Source: Theocolax elegans
Lineage: Eukaryota > Arthropoda > Insecta > Hymenoptera > Cerocephalidae
Reading direction: 5' to 3'
Assembly: GCA_026168455.1 (NCBI GenBank)
Contig: CM047426.1
Span: 88,997,986-89,061,985, forward strand
Length of the DNA stretch: 64,000 nucleotides
Below the pieces are notes generated by a model. It worked only from the letters and a program-made list of their open reading frames with translations, ran no database searches and was not told the DNA's origin. Shown here one piece after another: positions 25,101 to 39,600 of this stretch. A program made the position numbers and the translations under genes. Position 1 is the first letter of the stretch; every line of letters starts with the position of its first letter.

Positions 25101-28100
25101 TAAACCTGAAATTAATACCATCAACACCGGTTAGGGCTGTCTTCATATTATACCCAATGAAAGCCTTCGGCAGTAAGTCCAGTAATGTGACAGACATATA
25201 TGTTGTAAAGTATTGTAAAATCATGATTCTTAACACTCGATCACAAGTAATCTTTATAACCTTAGGTAATGTATGTCAATTGGCAGATTTTTCAAATTTA
25301 AGCGAATCAACTTATAAGCCTAATTTTTACTTATATATCATTAAAAACACTTAAGTTATATCAAATAAAAACAAACTATAAATCAATCATCCAAACAAAT
25401 TAAAATAAATAAACTATGGATAACAACGACTTACTTAATCTACGACCACCTGCTAATATTTTAATCAAATGAAATGCCATTAAACATTGAACAAATCAGC
25501 AACTTTTTACTTCGATATTTCCATAGTAGTATATAATACGCCGATAATAGCTTTAAAATCATAAATATGCTAAGATTAATCTATGATCTTTGAAAAAGTC
25601 TTAAAGCTAAAATGGCATGTAATATTAAGAAAAAGTAGATAGTTCTTGCTCTAATTCTTAAATCTGACCAAGACCTATACCTTCATCAATATACAACAAC
25701 GTTTTACGCAGGATCTATGCCTTATATAAAGACATTTTTAAATGTGTTGAAACATGACGCGAAGAAATCATTAAATTTGCCTGGCTGTTACCTCTTTAGG
25801 CAAAACAGGAATCAATCTAACAATAGTGGTATTCTTTTCCTCATAAAATAGTTTAGTAATTAAATTTAGAAATTTAATAAATTAAATTACAACTATACTA
25901 CCTTTGAAATATGTAGATTCCATATAAATAATGTTACTTCTGAATTTTACAAATTTTACCTGGTACGTAGAACTCTCACATCTCAACAGTCGAGGAACAT
26001 CATCAGCAACTTATCTTATTCTCATGAAAATTCTCTCATTATGAGCAAATTTAATGCTCATAAGGTAATTTGGAATTGCTCGCATAATAATATTAATTAA
26101 TTTTTTACAAACCGTTGACGATGTTGCTCTATAAATTCAAAACCTATATGTAGCTGATTTTTAGAAAATGAAAAATCAAATCATGACCTTAAAGTTCATA
26201 ACGAAATGCAAAAATCACTACTGTAGATATATCTCTTGTGACATACTAGAGTTCCAACCCACAAACTCAACTAAAAAAAATATCTATTACATCAATGTAT
26301 AGGCCACTGGCCCATGACAAAATAAATATACCAAATATAAAACTAACTGACATTATAATGTCTATACTCACGATTATCATTCCATCTTTGTTAGTGTTCA
26401 TACAAATATAAAAGAAGAGAATCCTTTAAATCAAGTAACATTTCTACTTCGATATTTTACTTTATACGAATACGATAAAAGTATATGCAATACATTTAAA
26501 TTTATTATTTGTCCTACGGTATAAATATTAAAAAATGGAAAATTATTGATCTTCATGAAACATATTTCAGATTAACTATTTATTACCGACGTTTCGAGGA
26601 AAAAATATAATAAAAATATAATTTCAATTAACATACGTTAACGTTAAGGATATAACTATAAAAATTGCTGGCACGGACTCCCTTTGGGGAGGCCCGTTAA
26701 CATGAGTAGTATACAGTTAAGACGTTTTGCCAGTTTTATTATTATAGTGGATTATTACTGTTACCCTTCACGTTCACATATGAATTGAAATTATTATTAT
26801 TTTTGCCTCGTAAAAGAATCGCTTTCAACTTTGTCCGAAACTTTGACACGAAATAGTTTATCTGTAAATTACTTCGTATATAATTTCTCATCTTTTTAAA
26901 AACTGTGAAATTTCTTCCTTGCAATATGAGTAATCAACATTATTAAAATTCTTCTTACTTTTTTCAATTCCGTAATCTCAATATTTAAAATAAACACTTG
27001 TTGTATATGTGAATAATGTATAATAACATGTATAAATCTACATAATCCTAAAAAGTACTTTTTCATGACACCTTTCGAAATCATCCTTTACGATATTTTA
27101 AGACATTTGGGAATATTTCTTGTTTGAAATGACAAATATTGACATTATATTTATAAATCAAAAGTAGCAACGGAAAAATGATTATTTAATTAAATTTCTG
27201 CGATTCTTTCACACAAAACACAACAATAATTAAAAATAGAATGTAGCATGAAAATAATTTAACTGATTAGAAATAATATTTGCGGTGTAATTATAATTCT
27301 GTCAAGATGAAAGAATTAATCGACATTGAGAGTGTAAAGCACGCAAAGCCGTAACGACATTCATATCCTTGACTTACAGCCCGCAAGCTCACGCGCGAGA
27401 ATAATGGAAAGCCGGAGGTTCATCGAACATTAAGGATACAAAGGGATGATTAAGTATGCTGCATTATTATCCCGCACAAGGTATAAGGAGGACCGCGAAG
27501 CACCAACGTGTTTCCCAAGTCTCTATATAACCATTCACCCGTTGCAGTTCGCGTAATATTTATCTTTCAAATCTTGATAACACTCTAATTGATAATATTT
27601 TCTTTCTTTTAAGATTAATAAATTTATCTATAAAAATTACGAGATTAATAATATTACTATAATCATAAAAGTAAGTATGATAAGAAAATGATCGTGGGCA
27701 TTAACGTTCTATATAATAAATTTAAATTAAAAATGAGAAATTAAAACTTTTTTTTAAAAAGATGATGTCTAAAGGTTAAACAGAGACGAATAAAATCGGT
27801 CTCAAGATGCAGCAGCTTAAAAGAGGCAATCCTCGGTAATAAGATACACTAGCGGAGAAAAACTTTTTTTCTGCTCACAATTGGTGCATAATTATAAAAA
27901 AAAGAAACGAAAGAATTACGAGCGTGTACAAGTTTGTGCACCTTTACACGACTCTTTTTTTTTAACTACTTCTTTTTCTTTCTCTCGCAAAGTCTGAAGT
28001 GATTTCTGTCGAGTTGAGCGTATTATGTACCTGGAGTTGGTGATCTTATTAAAAAAAATATGCTACTTAACAAACTTTGTATATAACCAAATTTAAAGTA

Positions 28101-31100
28101 ATTTATGATGTAATGAAAGAAAATCTATTTTAATATACATGTATATATATTTTTGTATTCTCAGTTAAGTACATTTAAAGTAGATTCATTCGTATAGTGT
28201 AACTTAGTCGAGTGTCAATTAAAATTTTAATGAATCCATTATGCTGTTTAACCCTATAACGAAAGAATTATACTTTTGATTATAAACGATGTAATGCTTT
28301 TCGGTGGAAAGTTTGTCGTATAATATTTAAACGATAGTTTTGTAAATGTAGATTATACCCTTAGTAAACAAAGGTATGATAAGACTAATGAATATTATAA
28401 AATTGCAAGTTTTACATAAATACATAAATACATTTTTTAAACGATAATTGTTGACTGTATTATATTTTTTCGAAAGTATCCAATACTTTTCTTTAATAAA
28501 GATACGTATAATATACTCAATATTTTTACTTTAAGGAAACTTTATAAAAATAACCAGAAAAAAACATGAAATTTTCTGGAAACGTGTAAAAAATAATTTT
28601 ATAATATTATTAAATTTTGTAATTGTTAAATTACCACACAGTAAATTACATTCGCACAATTCTTTTACATAAATATTTTCCAACAGTTTTTCTTCTTTTT
28701 AACTACATTTATACATATATGTAAATAAATTTTTTCGTACACTTTTCTGCGTTAGTCCGTGAGTAATTACAGTAAAAAGTAGAGAAAAATGACAATATAA
28801 AATATACATATTCTAAATTTAAGGCATATTAAAAATTCTTTATTTCCTATTGGAACCACAAATAATCGACCTATCCTCTTTTTTTACTTCCTACTCTCGT
28901 GTAAACTCTTTTCCCTCTTAACCACTGGAGGCGTTATGAAAGAATCAGGGCGTTTTAATGAAGTTTTGCGGTTCTACGCGTGCGAAAAAGCATTTCTTTT
29001 ACGAAACCAAGGAGAAGCTACGGAACAGGCGAATAATAACCACCTACCGTAAGTTTCACGTAGAATTAATATATAGTAAAACGAAAAAAAATTACGATTT
29101 TAGAAATATACTTAATTGCCGAATGATTATTTATAAACAAGTTTAACTTGTAAAATATTGGTTACTACTATATTTACCTATATTTTTTTCGGTTGTTTAT
29201 AAAATAACTTTGTATTTTAGAATTAACAATTTTTAATTAAGTTAAATTCATAAAACGATAATACCTGTAACTACAATAATGTATAAACAATGCGTATATG
29301 AGTAAAACCAATATCAATAAACAATGAACAATTTCCTAAAAGGTAATATACGGTTGTTTACAATATGTTTTTTACTTTTTCCTTGTACCTATATTTTTTT
29401 GTATCTTTCCCGTACAGTGTTTTCGATTTTTTTTGTACAGCCTTCGTAGCAGCTTGCGTGCAACGCTTATTCTTTATTGCGAATGCCATTCATCTTCATC
29501 GTGCGAAATTTATAATTTACCGCTGTCTTTAACAAGTAGCTTTTTTTCATTCTTCTCTCAAGCGTATTCCTGTCGAGTTTTTCTTTCCTTCAGTCCGTTT
29601 TCATTCAACGCGGTTGCACTCATTGTGAAAAATAGTCGAATAGAAAAATTAATTTAATTACGCAATTTTCACATTTTCCAAATGTTATCATAACTATTTA
29701 AATATATAATTTACGACTTCTTGAGGAGGAAACCCCAGTATTTAACTTTATCATCTGCTTAATAAGCATATTCATTATTAAAATAAACTTTACACGTATA
29801 CGTAAGACCGTGGATTTTAAAAGTTTCCAAAAAAATATTTGTCGTTACAAAGTTTACCAAGTACTTAATTAACGGCAACTACGTTTATATATATATATAA
29901 AACATTGCATCTTATTAATTATATACATAAATTTTTTAATATTATTCATAGCTAAGGTAAATAAAAATAATAATAAAATATTGTGACTGAAAGTATAAGT
30001 TACATCCAATTATAAACCTTCGAAGTTAAATAAATAATGGATATTGTGAATTTCCAATACAATATTCCGAGCCTAACATAGAATAATAGCTGTTGATTAA
30101 AGCATTGGAAACTTGGTTTAATAGCTTTATCTAACACAGACTTATTGCATATTCTGGCTATTTGTAAGCCGTATATGATGTAAAAACTATTATATATGTA
30201 TATACATTTCTATACACCTATACGAGTACGTATTCCTTGTTTTAAGAATATTTGTTTATTTTGTTCCATATCGTGTATGTTAATCTTTTATTTAAACAAT
30301 AATTGTTTAATTATAAAATTATTTTTTTAATACTGTATGACACTACACACATTTTCTAATTGAATGCTATTAATAAGAATTAGGTGGTAGCATATAAAAC
30401 TATATTTTTAATATTCAATAAAACTATAAAATGCTAAGAAGAAGCATTGATAAGTAAGAAATAAACGTATTATATATTTTTAACGTTGATCAGTTAAGAC
30501 AAATCCGTACGTTCGTAGAATAATTTTATGTTAATAATTGTATATATTTCGGCGCATACAGAAAGTATAAGTATTAAATTTCATTTTAGCCACCTCAGAA
30601 AAATAAAATAGGTGCTATTTTTAAAGTAAGCAACAATCTAAGAAAAAAAAGCGGGAACTGCCAATTTCTGATCAGTAAATTTTCGGTAGGTATACCAATT
30701 CCTAGTTAAGTCTACTAACCAATACATTGATTATTTAACCTTTACATTGTATGTAGCAACGATTAGATTTATGCTATTTTTATTATTTTATTAAAATAAT
30801 ATACTGATCAGAAATTCGATCATGATCAACAATTGAGTACTTTTACGGTATACATTCTATTTTTCATATAAACATACGAGATTTTAGTTAATGTGTTTGA
30901 TATACGTTTTATTTATTATTTAGTTACCTAATTGAGAAATTAAAACAATTTCAAGTATAGAAATTAAACAATCAGAGCGTATCGAACTTATCGATCTTAA
31001 ATCCTTTAGCTTAGAAGCAGAGGCCACACTGTCTCTTTACGCCAACCATATCGAAAGAAAAGAGTCGTTTTCGGGTGCACGCGCGCAGACACACATGTAC

Positions 31101-31871
31101 ACAACCATCGAACGAGGAGCAGAGTAACAGAGATAGGAAGAGAGAGAGAGAGAATAGCAACGATGCGATTTGTTCTAACGGAAACGCGGTAGGACAGGAA
31201 ATTGAATGGTAAAGTCTTAACTGGATCCCCCAAACTATCCGTAATCTATCCCAATATCCTGGGGTGTGCTTTCGCGTAAAAAAAGTTAACAGCTTTCCCG
31301 AGCCGAGCGAGGAAAATAAGTCTCGAGGAGCCACACGCGCGAACCTAGGATATCCAGTTGCTTGCTCCACTTATCCAATCTCCATTTCGAGCGCCTTTTT
31401 CTCTTTCTCAAATTTTTTTTCTCCCTTTTTTTATACGTACACACGAGACGTTCTGCAGCTTGACTCCTGGTTGCTACTATTGCCGTCGAACCTGCTGCAG
31501 CTTCGGTCCGATAAACAACGAGTTTTTTTCACAAATAGTATTGGCCGGTCCTGAGAACATTTCGATGGCTCAATTATAATTTTTTTTTTTACTCTATTAT
31601 AAATATTGTTATAAATGCTTGCAGTATTTAGAGTACTTTAATTATTTTAATACTCTTTATGACGAATGAATGGAATAGTTTATATCAGGTGGATGTTTAC
31701 TAAAAACTAAAAATTAAAAAAACCTGAGCGGCAAATACTAATAATTGTTTTTTTTTTTAAGTTATACACTATTAAAGAAAAATTTCCAAAAGAATCAGAC
31801 TTCACTTTAAACGCTTGTAACTTCTAAACTATTAAATTTTAATGTTCAAACTAAAGTTTAATGATAAATTG

Positions 31872-32099
31872 AAATAAAATAAATATAATTTTAAAAAAAT
31901 ACCCTCAAATCCGTTCGAATGAAGCAAAGTTATGGACAAATTATAAATTTGAAAAAATTTTAATAAAAATTGGATACTACTAATTTTATTGACTTTTAAA
32001 GCTAAATTTCTTCAAAATTAATGTGGCTGTAATTTTGCTCTGTAACTTTTCCATTGTAACAAAATGAAGCGTATTTTTTCAAATTATATCTATTTTATC
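31872..32099. repeat. decayed inverted repeat
   Basis: The segment 31872-31933 aligns with the reverse complement of 32042-32099. Shared blocks include ATAAAATA, ATATAATTT, AAAAAATAC and AAAGTTA in the same order, with small gaps. The arms are too diverged to fix the element ends. Related TAACTT phrases at 31819 and 32117 suggest that the arms extend outward. Confidence 0.45.
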
Positions 32100-33851
32100 A
32101 TTTTGTGTTAATAGCGTATAACTTTCGTAAAAATAATTTTTAGGGTCTGCGGCTCTGGCTTTCTTTATATTTTTATATTAGAAAACATATCCTACAATCT
32201 GGATACAATCCGTTCCCAAACATATGATGGTCTCCTTGTTAGTGGATTGGGTTAAATTAAAATTGTTTACTAGGGTAAAAGAAGGTAGTGAAATAAAGAA
32301 AAAAGGTGTTACTTATTTCATAAATTCTATGAATATCACAGCTGAGTGTAATGCATAGGTTCTATTCTTTGTATGCAATTTAAAATGCAACTTCAAATTA
32401 AGTCGTGTTACATTAGTTTAACAATACTGAGGAATACTAAAATGAAATACAATTTTTAATGAAGTATTGATAATATGAGTTCAATATAGTCTGCCACCCC
32501 ATACTACTTACTTCTTCAGTTTTAGTGTCGCTTAGAAAAAAAGAAACAGAATTTGAGAAAGGCAGAAAAAAACCGGTGTGAAAAAAGCGCAAAAGATGCA
32601 GAATGATGAAAAGTAGGACGACTTACAATTAGCTAGCATAGCAAAATAAACAAAAAAAGAGAAAAACTTAAGTTTTAAAAAATAGTATTACAACTTAGTA
32701 TTATTGCTTTAAAATATATTTCTCAGATATATCAAAATATTTAAAACAACTTTGTTGAACCAATGTATGTTTATTAAGTCAAGTACATTGGAATGGTCTC
32801 TTATGATTTAAGCATCAACTGGTTATAATCAACAAATATATTGTATTTATCAAATTTTATGTACTTTTATTAAAATGTATTAAAAAAATAACATTGAAAT
32901 AAAATAATAATACATTTAAAAAATTATTTTCTTGATTATTTATCTTTGCATCTCTCTACTCCATCAGTGTAAGTTGACAAATAATATATATTGAGGGACG
33001 TTTTAAATATACTTGACTTATAATACATACAATGGTGTAATAAAGTTGCTGTATTAAACATGTTTAACTATCTGAGACATTTATAACAATAATTCTATCA
33101 TTGTTCATTTAAATTTTCAATCATCATTCTACTACATTTATGGGTCAAATGTTTTCTTTATTCTTTATTTTGTCAAGTTAGCAATTTGTGAGTCATAACT
33201 CTATTCATCGTTCAATATCTTTTGCTCTTTCTCTTCACACCTGTCTGTCTTTCACTTTTTCAAAACAATAACAGAAGTATAAAATTATTAATTACGTTTT
33301 TTTAGTATTACTTATTTGCGTGACTAAATTTAAGTTGCTTAAAGAAAAGAGAATAATTGTCATGTATAACAAAGTACTGAAATTAAAAATCTAGCAACTA
33401 AATTTCTAAGTTTCTTAGACCCAATGGACGCGATAAAAAGAAGAAATGTTAAACATTTAAAAAATGTATTTAATAAATTAAAATTATCTTCTAATTACGA
33501 GAATGTAAACACTTTTTTGGGTTTAACCAATAATAAAAATTATGCCGACTCCACCTCCAGTAATTTAACATGAAAAAGAAATTTCTTCAAAAATTTATCT
33601 TCCACAAATGTTATTTTGCGCACGAGAAGCTTAGAAATCGAGTAAGAACAATAGAGAATTCAAAAACACGAAACTTGAAGAAGAAACTAAGGAATAAGTA
33701 TATACAGTTCAGTGTGTGTGTGTATAAGTGTATACGTATATACCATAGAAACCTATTCACGAAAATGACAAAAGAATTTCATTTGGTGCAGTTTTCGCGT
33801 GTGGCTCACAGCTCGATACAATTTTAAAAAACATTACGCGAAACCTTATAT

Positions 33852-33882
33852 TTCTTTCTCTCTCTCTCTCTCTCACACACAC
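33852..33882. repeat. (TC)n(AC)n microsatellite
   Basis: A TC dinucleotide run passes into CA repeats. Confidence 0.9.
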
Positions 33883-36461
33883 TTACCTTTTTTCTTCCTT
33901 ACTCACCAAGAAATATAAAACGTGTCTATATATGCTTGAACGAGCTCAAAGCAAAGCGACTTTCTTAATTTATCTCGTTGGTCTTCTTTCTACCCCTGTA
34001 GTTTATTCTACGGCCACGTGGATAAATTGCAAGAGGCTAACGATTACGGCACCGCTGTCATAATGAAGCTTCGCCTACTTTTTTTTCACCTCTATCTTTT
34101 CTTCCACTTGGTTCTCTCCTAAACTAAAATAATCCCGCTTTCCTTTCCATCTCTTTGGTCTGTAAGGAAAAAAGAACAATGTCTGTCTTCGTTTCGCATC
34201 ACAGCTATATCAAATGAGTTTTATTTCTTTCTCTACGTCCCTTTAATTCAAAGTGTGCGAGTTGTTATCGTACACGGTGAATCAGAAATAAAAACCATAC
34301 ACGCGTAAAAGATAAATACACGCACGAGATGCTTACTTTAACAATTTACACTTACGTTCTCACCTTCTGAATAAGATAGATTAATCAAATAGATAATTGA
34401 ACAAACCAACAAATTTTATTAAAGATTTTTGTGTTCTGTTAAATAAAATATAAAACAACAAAATTTCACATAAAATATTAGGTACAATTTATTTTTAATA
34501 TTCATACATTATTGTAATTATTTACTACACTTCCTACCGATACATAAATCATTGCATATTTTTTATAGAATTTACAGTGTGAAAATACTTCATCCATTTT
34601 AACATTCTTCAAACAGATTATAATTATAGTTTTAAAACAAACAGCAATTTTAAATAAATTTAGATATTGTTTGATAAATTTATTTATATTTTATCCAATA
34701 ATGATACTTATCGAATAGTTAATTTTTAGGTACTATAAAGAGATATAAAATTACGATTACAAGCATCTAATTTTATTTTTATGTCAAGTTGATCAAATTA
34801 TCACATAGTATTTAAGGCACATATTTATCTTAAATTTTGCTTTGTTATAACGAAAATATGATAATCAGTTTTAATTAAAATTGCTGAATGTTTAATTCCG
34901 CATTTCTTTTCTTTATTTAAGTGCCTAATAATTTGAACATATAATTAATAAAGTTAATAATACTAGAAATGTAAATTTTTCGTAATGTCTTTTAAACAAA
35001 TTTACTTGGTGTAGACATAGAATTATACATAGTTAATTCTACGTATTTTTGTGATAAACATCATTACTATATCACCCATTCATGCGAACTAACTAATGAG
35101 GATACAAAAATAAACAAAAATTCATGAATATTTTTTACAGTAATTAAGTATTATTTCTGTTGTTATATTAAATTGTCTACGTCTTTCTTTACTTTCTATT
35201 TACACGCTTCGTTACATACTTTGTACATTTGATGAAATGAAAAATTTATATTTTCCGATATTTATTAAGTTTTTTGTTGGCTTTTTAAAAACGCTAGTAG
35301 ATGAGTAAATCCTAACTTAAATTAAATAAAGAAAACTGCGTAGTACATCTTTTATGTATATTTACATATATTTATGAATAACTGCTGAAACTTTAATCCT
35401 TAATTTATATTCAATCCAACCTTTGCTAATTATTTTATAAACAGTTTAATTTAAAGGTCATTAATAAATTGTGTCAAATATATTTATAAACGATTTCATA
35501 TTTGTTATAAATTGAAACAGTTTTATCGATACATTTTCGAAATCCTATACACCAAATAATACATACTTAAAACATAAATGTATGTATATAATACGTAAAA
35601 TCATTGGATGGCAGTATAATACTCATTATTATTACTGCGTTCGTACATTATTATTATTAATAATGTTTAATAATATAATATATAAAATATTTGTGATAAA
35701 AACAAACTTTGAATTAACAATTACTAATCTGCCTTGTGCACTTGATATATATTCTGGCACGTTAGCTTCGTACAAATTTTATACACTTTATTGATGTTAT
35801 TCGAAATTTCTTATGCTAATATATTGTATTGTGAATGCTAATCTGGAATAATTGTATAAATTACAGTTTTAAAAATACAGTTTTCTTCATGTAAAAATAA
35901 GTCGATAGATAAATTAAATAATAAATTGTGATTTCTCAATGAAATATATCGATACGATTTCATATTTTACACATTCGACGTTATGAATTTATGAACTTTC
36001 TATACTCGTCAACTTTGGTCACTCTCTTCTGACTACTTGAGTGTATAAAAGAACATAAAAAATTTGCAGTAACATTTTATTAATTTTTTTCATTATTTTA
36101 ATTGTATATTTAAACATCTTTTCATTAGTAGAAAATAAATAAATACAAAATAACATGAAACTGCCTTTGACATTAAAAACAGTAATAAATAATACCAACT
36201 AAATATAAATTAATTTTGAGTTACTGCAAATTTGTAACATTTATAAAAGTTTTGAACACTACAAACGTATTAGATTTATGATTATTTAATTATTGTTCAG
36301 ATTCATCAACAAAATTATTTTTCATGCATTTAAGAAAAAAATATGATACTATGCATTTATAATATCATAAATTTTCCTTACAGGCAATTATTATCTCTCT
36401 CAAAAACCAATTGCAGAGACCGTGAATTATTAAATATCTAAACTGCATACTTTAAAAATTT

Positions 36462-39281
36462 TTACGTTACGTTTGATGATTCCGTAGCAGGGGGCGTAGC
36501 GCAATTTTTATTTAGATGCTCATTTACTTTATCACTTACGGACGAATCTGACAATTCTTTTAATATTTCGCTGGTTTGTTTCGAATTCCAGTGTTTTTCT
36601 TTTAGATGCTGTCCGTAAGCAACTCTCGATACAAGAATTTCATGGCACACTCGACACCGGAATTTCTTTTTGTCATTCTTCTGTTGAGGTTTCATATGTA
36701 CTTGCATATGTTGAGTTCTTTCTTCTTGCGAAGCAAACGTTTTTTCACAAACTAGACAAGCATAATTTTGTACACCAAGATGTGTAAATACATGATCCCT
36801 GTTTTACAGAAAATTCTATTAATTTGTATACATATAAATTTATATAATATAATATAATAATATTAAAAAAAAAGTTTAATTATTCATGTTACAAACCTTA
36901 AAATAGTCTTCTTGTTAAATGAACGTTCACAGTAAGGGCAAGCGTAGGGATTATGAGATTTTTCGTGCTCTTCCTTATCTTCTTCTGAAACTGCTACTCC
37001 ACACGTTTGACACTTGTCGCTAGTCTCGTCTGGAGTTTTTTTATGGTCATTGTCTATGTGGATTTGTAATAGATCTTTACTATTAAATTTCTTATTACAT
37101 AACGGACAACAAATCTGTTTATTAGTTATATGTTGCTCCAAATGACTTAATAGAGTTTGCATTTTTTGGAATTTCTTTGAACAAATTTGACATTTTATTT
37201 CACGCACATCAACGTGAGAGTGCAAATGTGTCCTAAAATTAATGAGATTTAATAAAGAAGCTTAAAGACTGATTAAATAAAATATAATTTATTAAAATAT
37301 ATTTATAGTTACCTCAAAGATTCCAAAGTATGGAAGTTTCCTAAACACAAAATACACATGAACGAATGAATATTTGTATGTTCATTCATGTGCTCAACCA
37401 GATTGCTGTTCGAAAAGAACTTTTCATGACAAACTGGACAGAAAATGTAATCTTCATCTGTATTGAGATGAGTTTCAAGCTTATGTTTTAGAACGTCTGT
37501 GTAAGTATCAAAGAATTCTGAACAGATTACACAAACTTTTGGAATGTTAAGAACTACATGTTTTATCAAATTATCCATACGTATTTGATAAATATCATAA
37601 ATCTTCTTATCATTTTCAGATGATGTTGTTGGAAGTTCAAAAGTAGCCAATGAATTTGATGTCCTGGAGGTATCATGATCTTCATTAATTGAGAAATCAA
37701 AATTGTAAAGAAACTTTTCTGTACCATCATCAATCTCATTATCTTGCATGCCAGAATCTAAATCGTTTTGTATCACATGTGAATCATCATCTTCTTTATT
37801 TGGTAAATCAGTTTGATTATCAGACACTTCTATAAATTCCATATTTTCATCACTATAATCATTATCTTTAAACACAACTTTCTTTGGTACTTTTGATAAC
37901 TTGTTAAAACTGGCATCAGATTCATGTTTTCTCTTGGATCCTGGTTTTGATGGTGTTGATTTTGATGGAGTTTTTGCCAAATTCAAATCCTTAAAAAAGT
38001 TTATTTTTTTCTAAAATATAATATAATTCTATATTACTAGATAATTGATTATGAATTCACAAATTTTAAAGAAAATATTTACCTTCTTTGAACTTTCGGA
38101 TACATACAAAGAAGATTTATCACTGTCAGACATATATGTATCCTTTAAAAATAAAAATATTAATTTAAATTGTAATTTATAAAATTCTTATTATTTAATT
38201 TCTTAATACATACATTATCTATTTCAGGATTATTATATTTATAAGTTCCAGAGAAGTTCTTGTAAATATTATCTTTACATTCTTTTGATAAAATTTCTAC
38301 CGATTTAATTTTCACACCAGAATTTTTAGAAAATTTCTTTTTAGCATTTCTTGTTTTTTTCCTAGCATTTTCTACTTCCCTTCGAGCTTCTTCAGAAGCG
38401 TATTCTATATGATATTCTTCTTCACTGGACGATATAGTGTCCGACAGATTAAAATCTGAATCTATAAATTGTAATTGTATAAGTTAAATTAATAAATATG
38501 CATAGTTTGAGTAATTTATTTTGTATTCTACAAAAGATGAATTTTGAACTACAAAAGTGACCATTAATTAATATAATTAAAACTGATAAATTAAACAATA
38601 CTATTACTGCTTTTACCATTTAATGACTTCTTTAATTTTATTTCTGCCATTTCACATTGATCTTTGAAACAGTAGAGTGAATCAACAAGAAAAATGCATT
38701 TCTTGCACATCATTTTTGGTAAATTATCATCCTGTGATACCTGAAATTTATACAAATGTAATAAAAAGAATTATATATATGAATCACAAAGAAAGTAACA
38801 ATGATGCAAACACAAAGCTTGTAAGTCAATTTCTTTTAAGAAGACAATTGTACATTATATTTTTTAAACACTAGAATATAATAGATACAAACACACATCT
38901 ATCATCGATGTAAGCATTTAGCATGCGGTTGAAATAAAACAAATATCAATAATTAACAATTATTCAATGTATCGCTATTGAAATATAAATAAATGTTTTA
39001 CACATTCAAAAATATACAGAAATTCTGAAGATAACTGAAAAATTTTCAGCACACAAGAATAAGTAATTAAATTAACAGATATAAACATAAGTTCCATAAC
39101 ATTAATAAAACATTTTATGTAATAACATATGAATTAAATATAATCTAACCTCAATTCTTGTAGTGTGAAACAGTTTGTCCGACAAATTATGCACGTAATA
39201 ATCGTTGGAGAAAATCGGTACTAATTCACCACACGTGGCTAAACACGTTCTGCATATATTTTGCAACATGTTGTGGCTCAT
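36462..39281 (-). CDS. ZAD C2H2 zinc-finger protein, nine fingers
   Basis: Seven exons in transcription order: 39281-39150, 38740-38617, 38461-38214, 38142-38083, 37989-37313, 37232-36897 and 36798-36462. They encode 637 residues with frame kept at every GT-AG join. The N-terminus is a zinc-finger-associated domain (ZAD): CRTC at residues 10-13 pairs with CKKC at 56-59, split by the first intron. A long acidic, serine-rich linker follows, with basic stretches (RKKTRNAKKK and KRKH) that could be nuclear localisation signals. From about residue 341 there are nine C2H2 fingers: CVIC, CPVC, CILC, CQIC, CPLC, CQTC (degenerate), CPYC, CLVC and CRVC. Two introns fall inside fingers, after AG of an arginine codon. 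In insects the ZAD mediates dimerisation, and these proteins are mostly nuclear DNA-binding regulators or architectural factors. The DNA target cannot be read from the sequence, and I could not assign an orthologue. Confidence 0.95.
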
Positions 39282-39600
39282 CGTACTTGACTTGCCAATA
39301 ATAAACCGTAAATATCCTTAATCAGCAGTTAAACCGTGTAGGTAAGGTCTCTAATATCAACCGACAGACGCCTCCATTATTATACCATCAAAACAACTGC
39401 ATGAATTACACAGAAAACTTTTTCTTTCGAAGCACTGTGCGTCGCGCGCAGATAGTATTATATATATAGATATATAGATTAAGATTTTCGGTTTGGTATT
39501 AGTCGACTAGCGCCCCCGTACGTTACTTTTTTAAAACTACGAACATCGATATTCGATGTGTAGGGGAGCATAGTGGAACTGGAGAATTTCATTGGTTCTT
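39282..39600. promoter_or_regulatory. probable promoter region of the zinc-finger gene
   Basis: This stretch lies directly upstream of the ATG at 39281. It contains an inverted repeat at 39543-39559 (ACATCGA, TAT spacer, TCGATGT) that includes ATCGAT, similar to the core of insect DREF-type housekeeping promoter sites. No TATA box stands out near the gene. The start site is not determined. Confidence 0.3.

Larger units (their letters stand above)
19035..31780. other. long gene-poor stretch
   Basis: I see no gene with convincing splice structure or domain. Contents worth noting: a pyrimidine-rich CT tract at about 19201-19240; an unplaced minus-strand ORF at 19834-20082 and a plus-strand ORF at 21837-22139 (both described separately); CpG-richer blocks at about 20510-20720, 27340-27560 and 31010-31550 that may be regulatory. 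The stretch 23.5-26.6 kb is AT-rich. It has no open frame that I can relate to a transposon or receptor family. Confidence 0.5.
31781..36400. other. gene-poor stretch upstream of zinc-finger gene 3' end
   Basis: AT-rich non-coding sequence. It contains a decayed inverted repeat (31872-32099) and a (TC)n run at 33852-33882. No supported gene. Confidence 0.55.

Noticed and set aside
24750..26450. Possible decayed transposon or chemoreceptor gene
   Set aside because: Some short frames look loosely protein-like on both strands, but no reverse transcriptase, endonuclease, transposase or receptor motif could be read.
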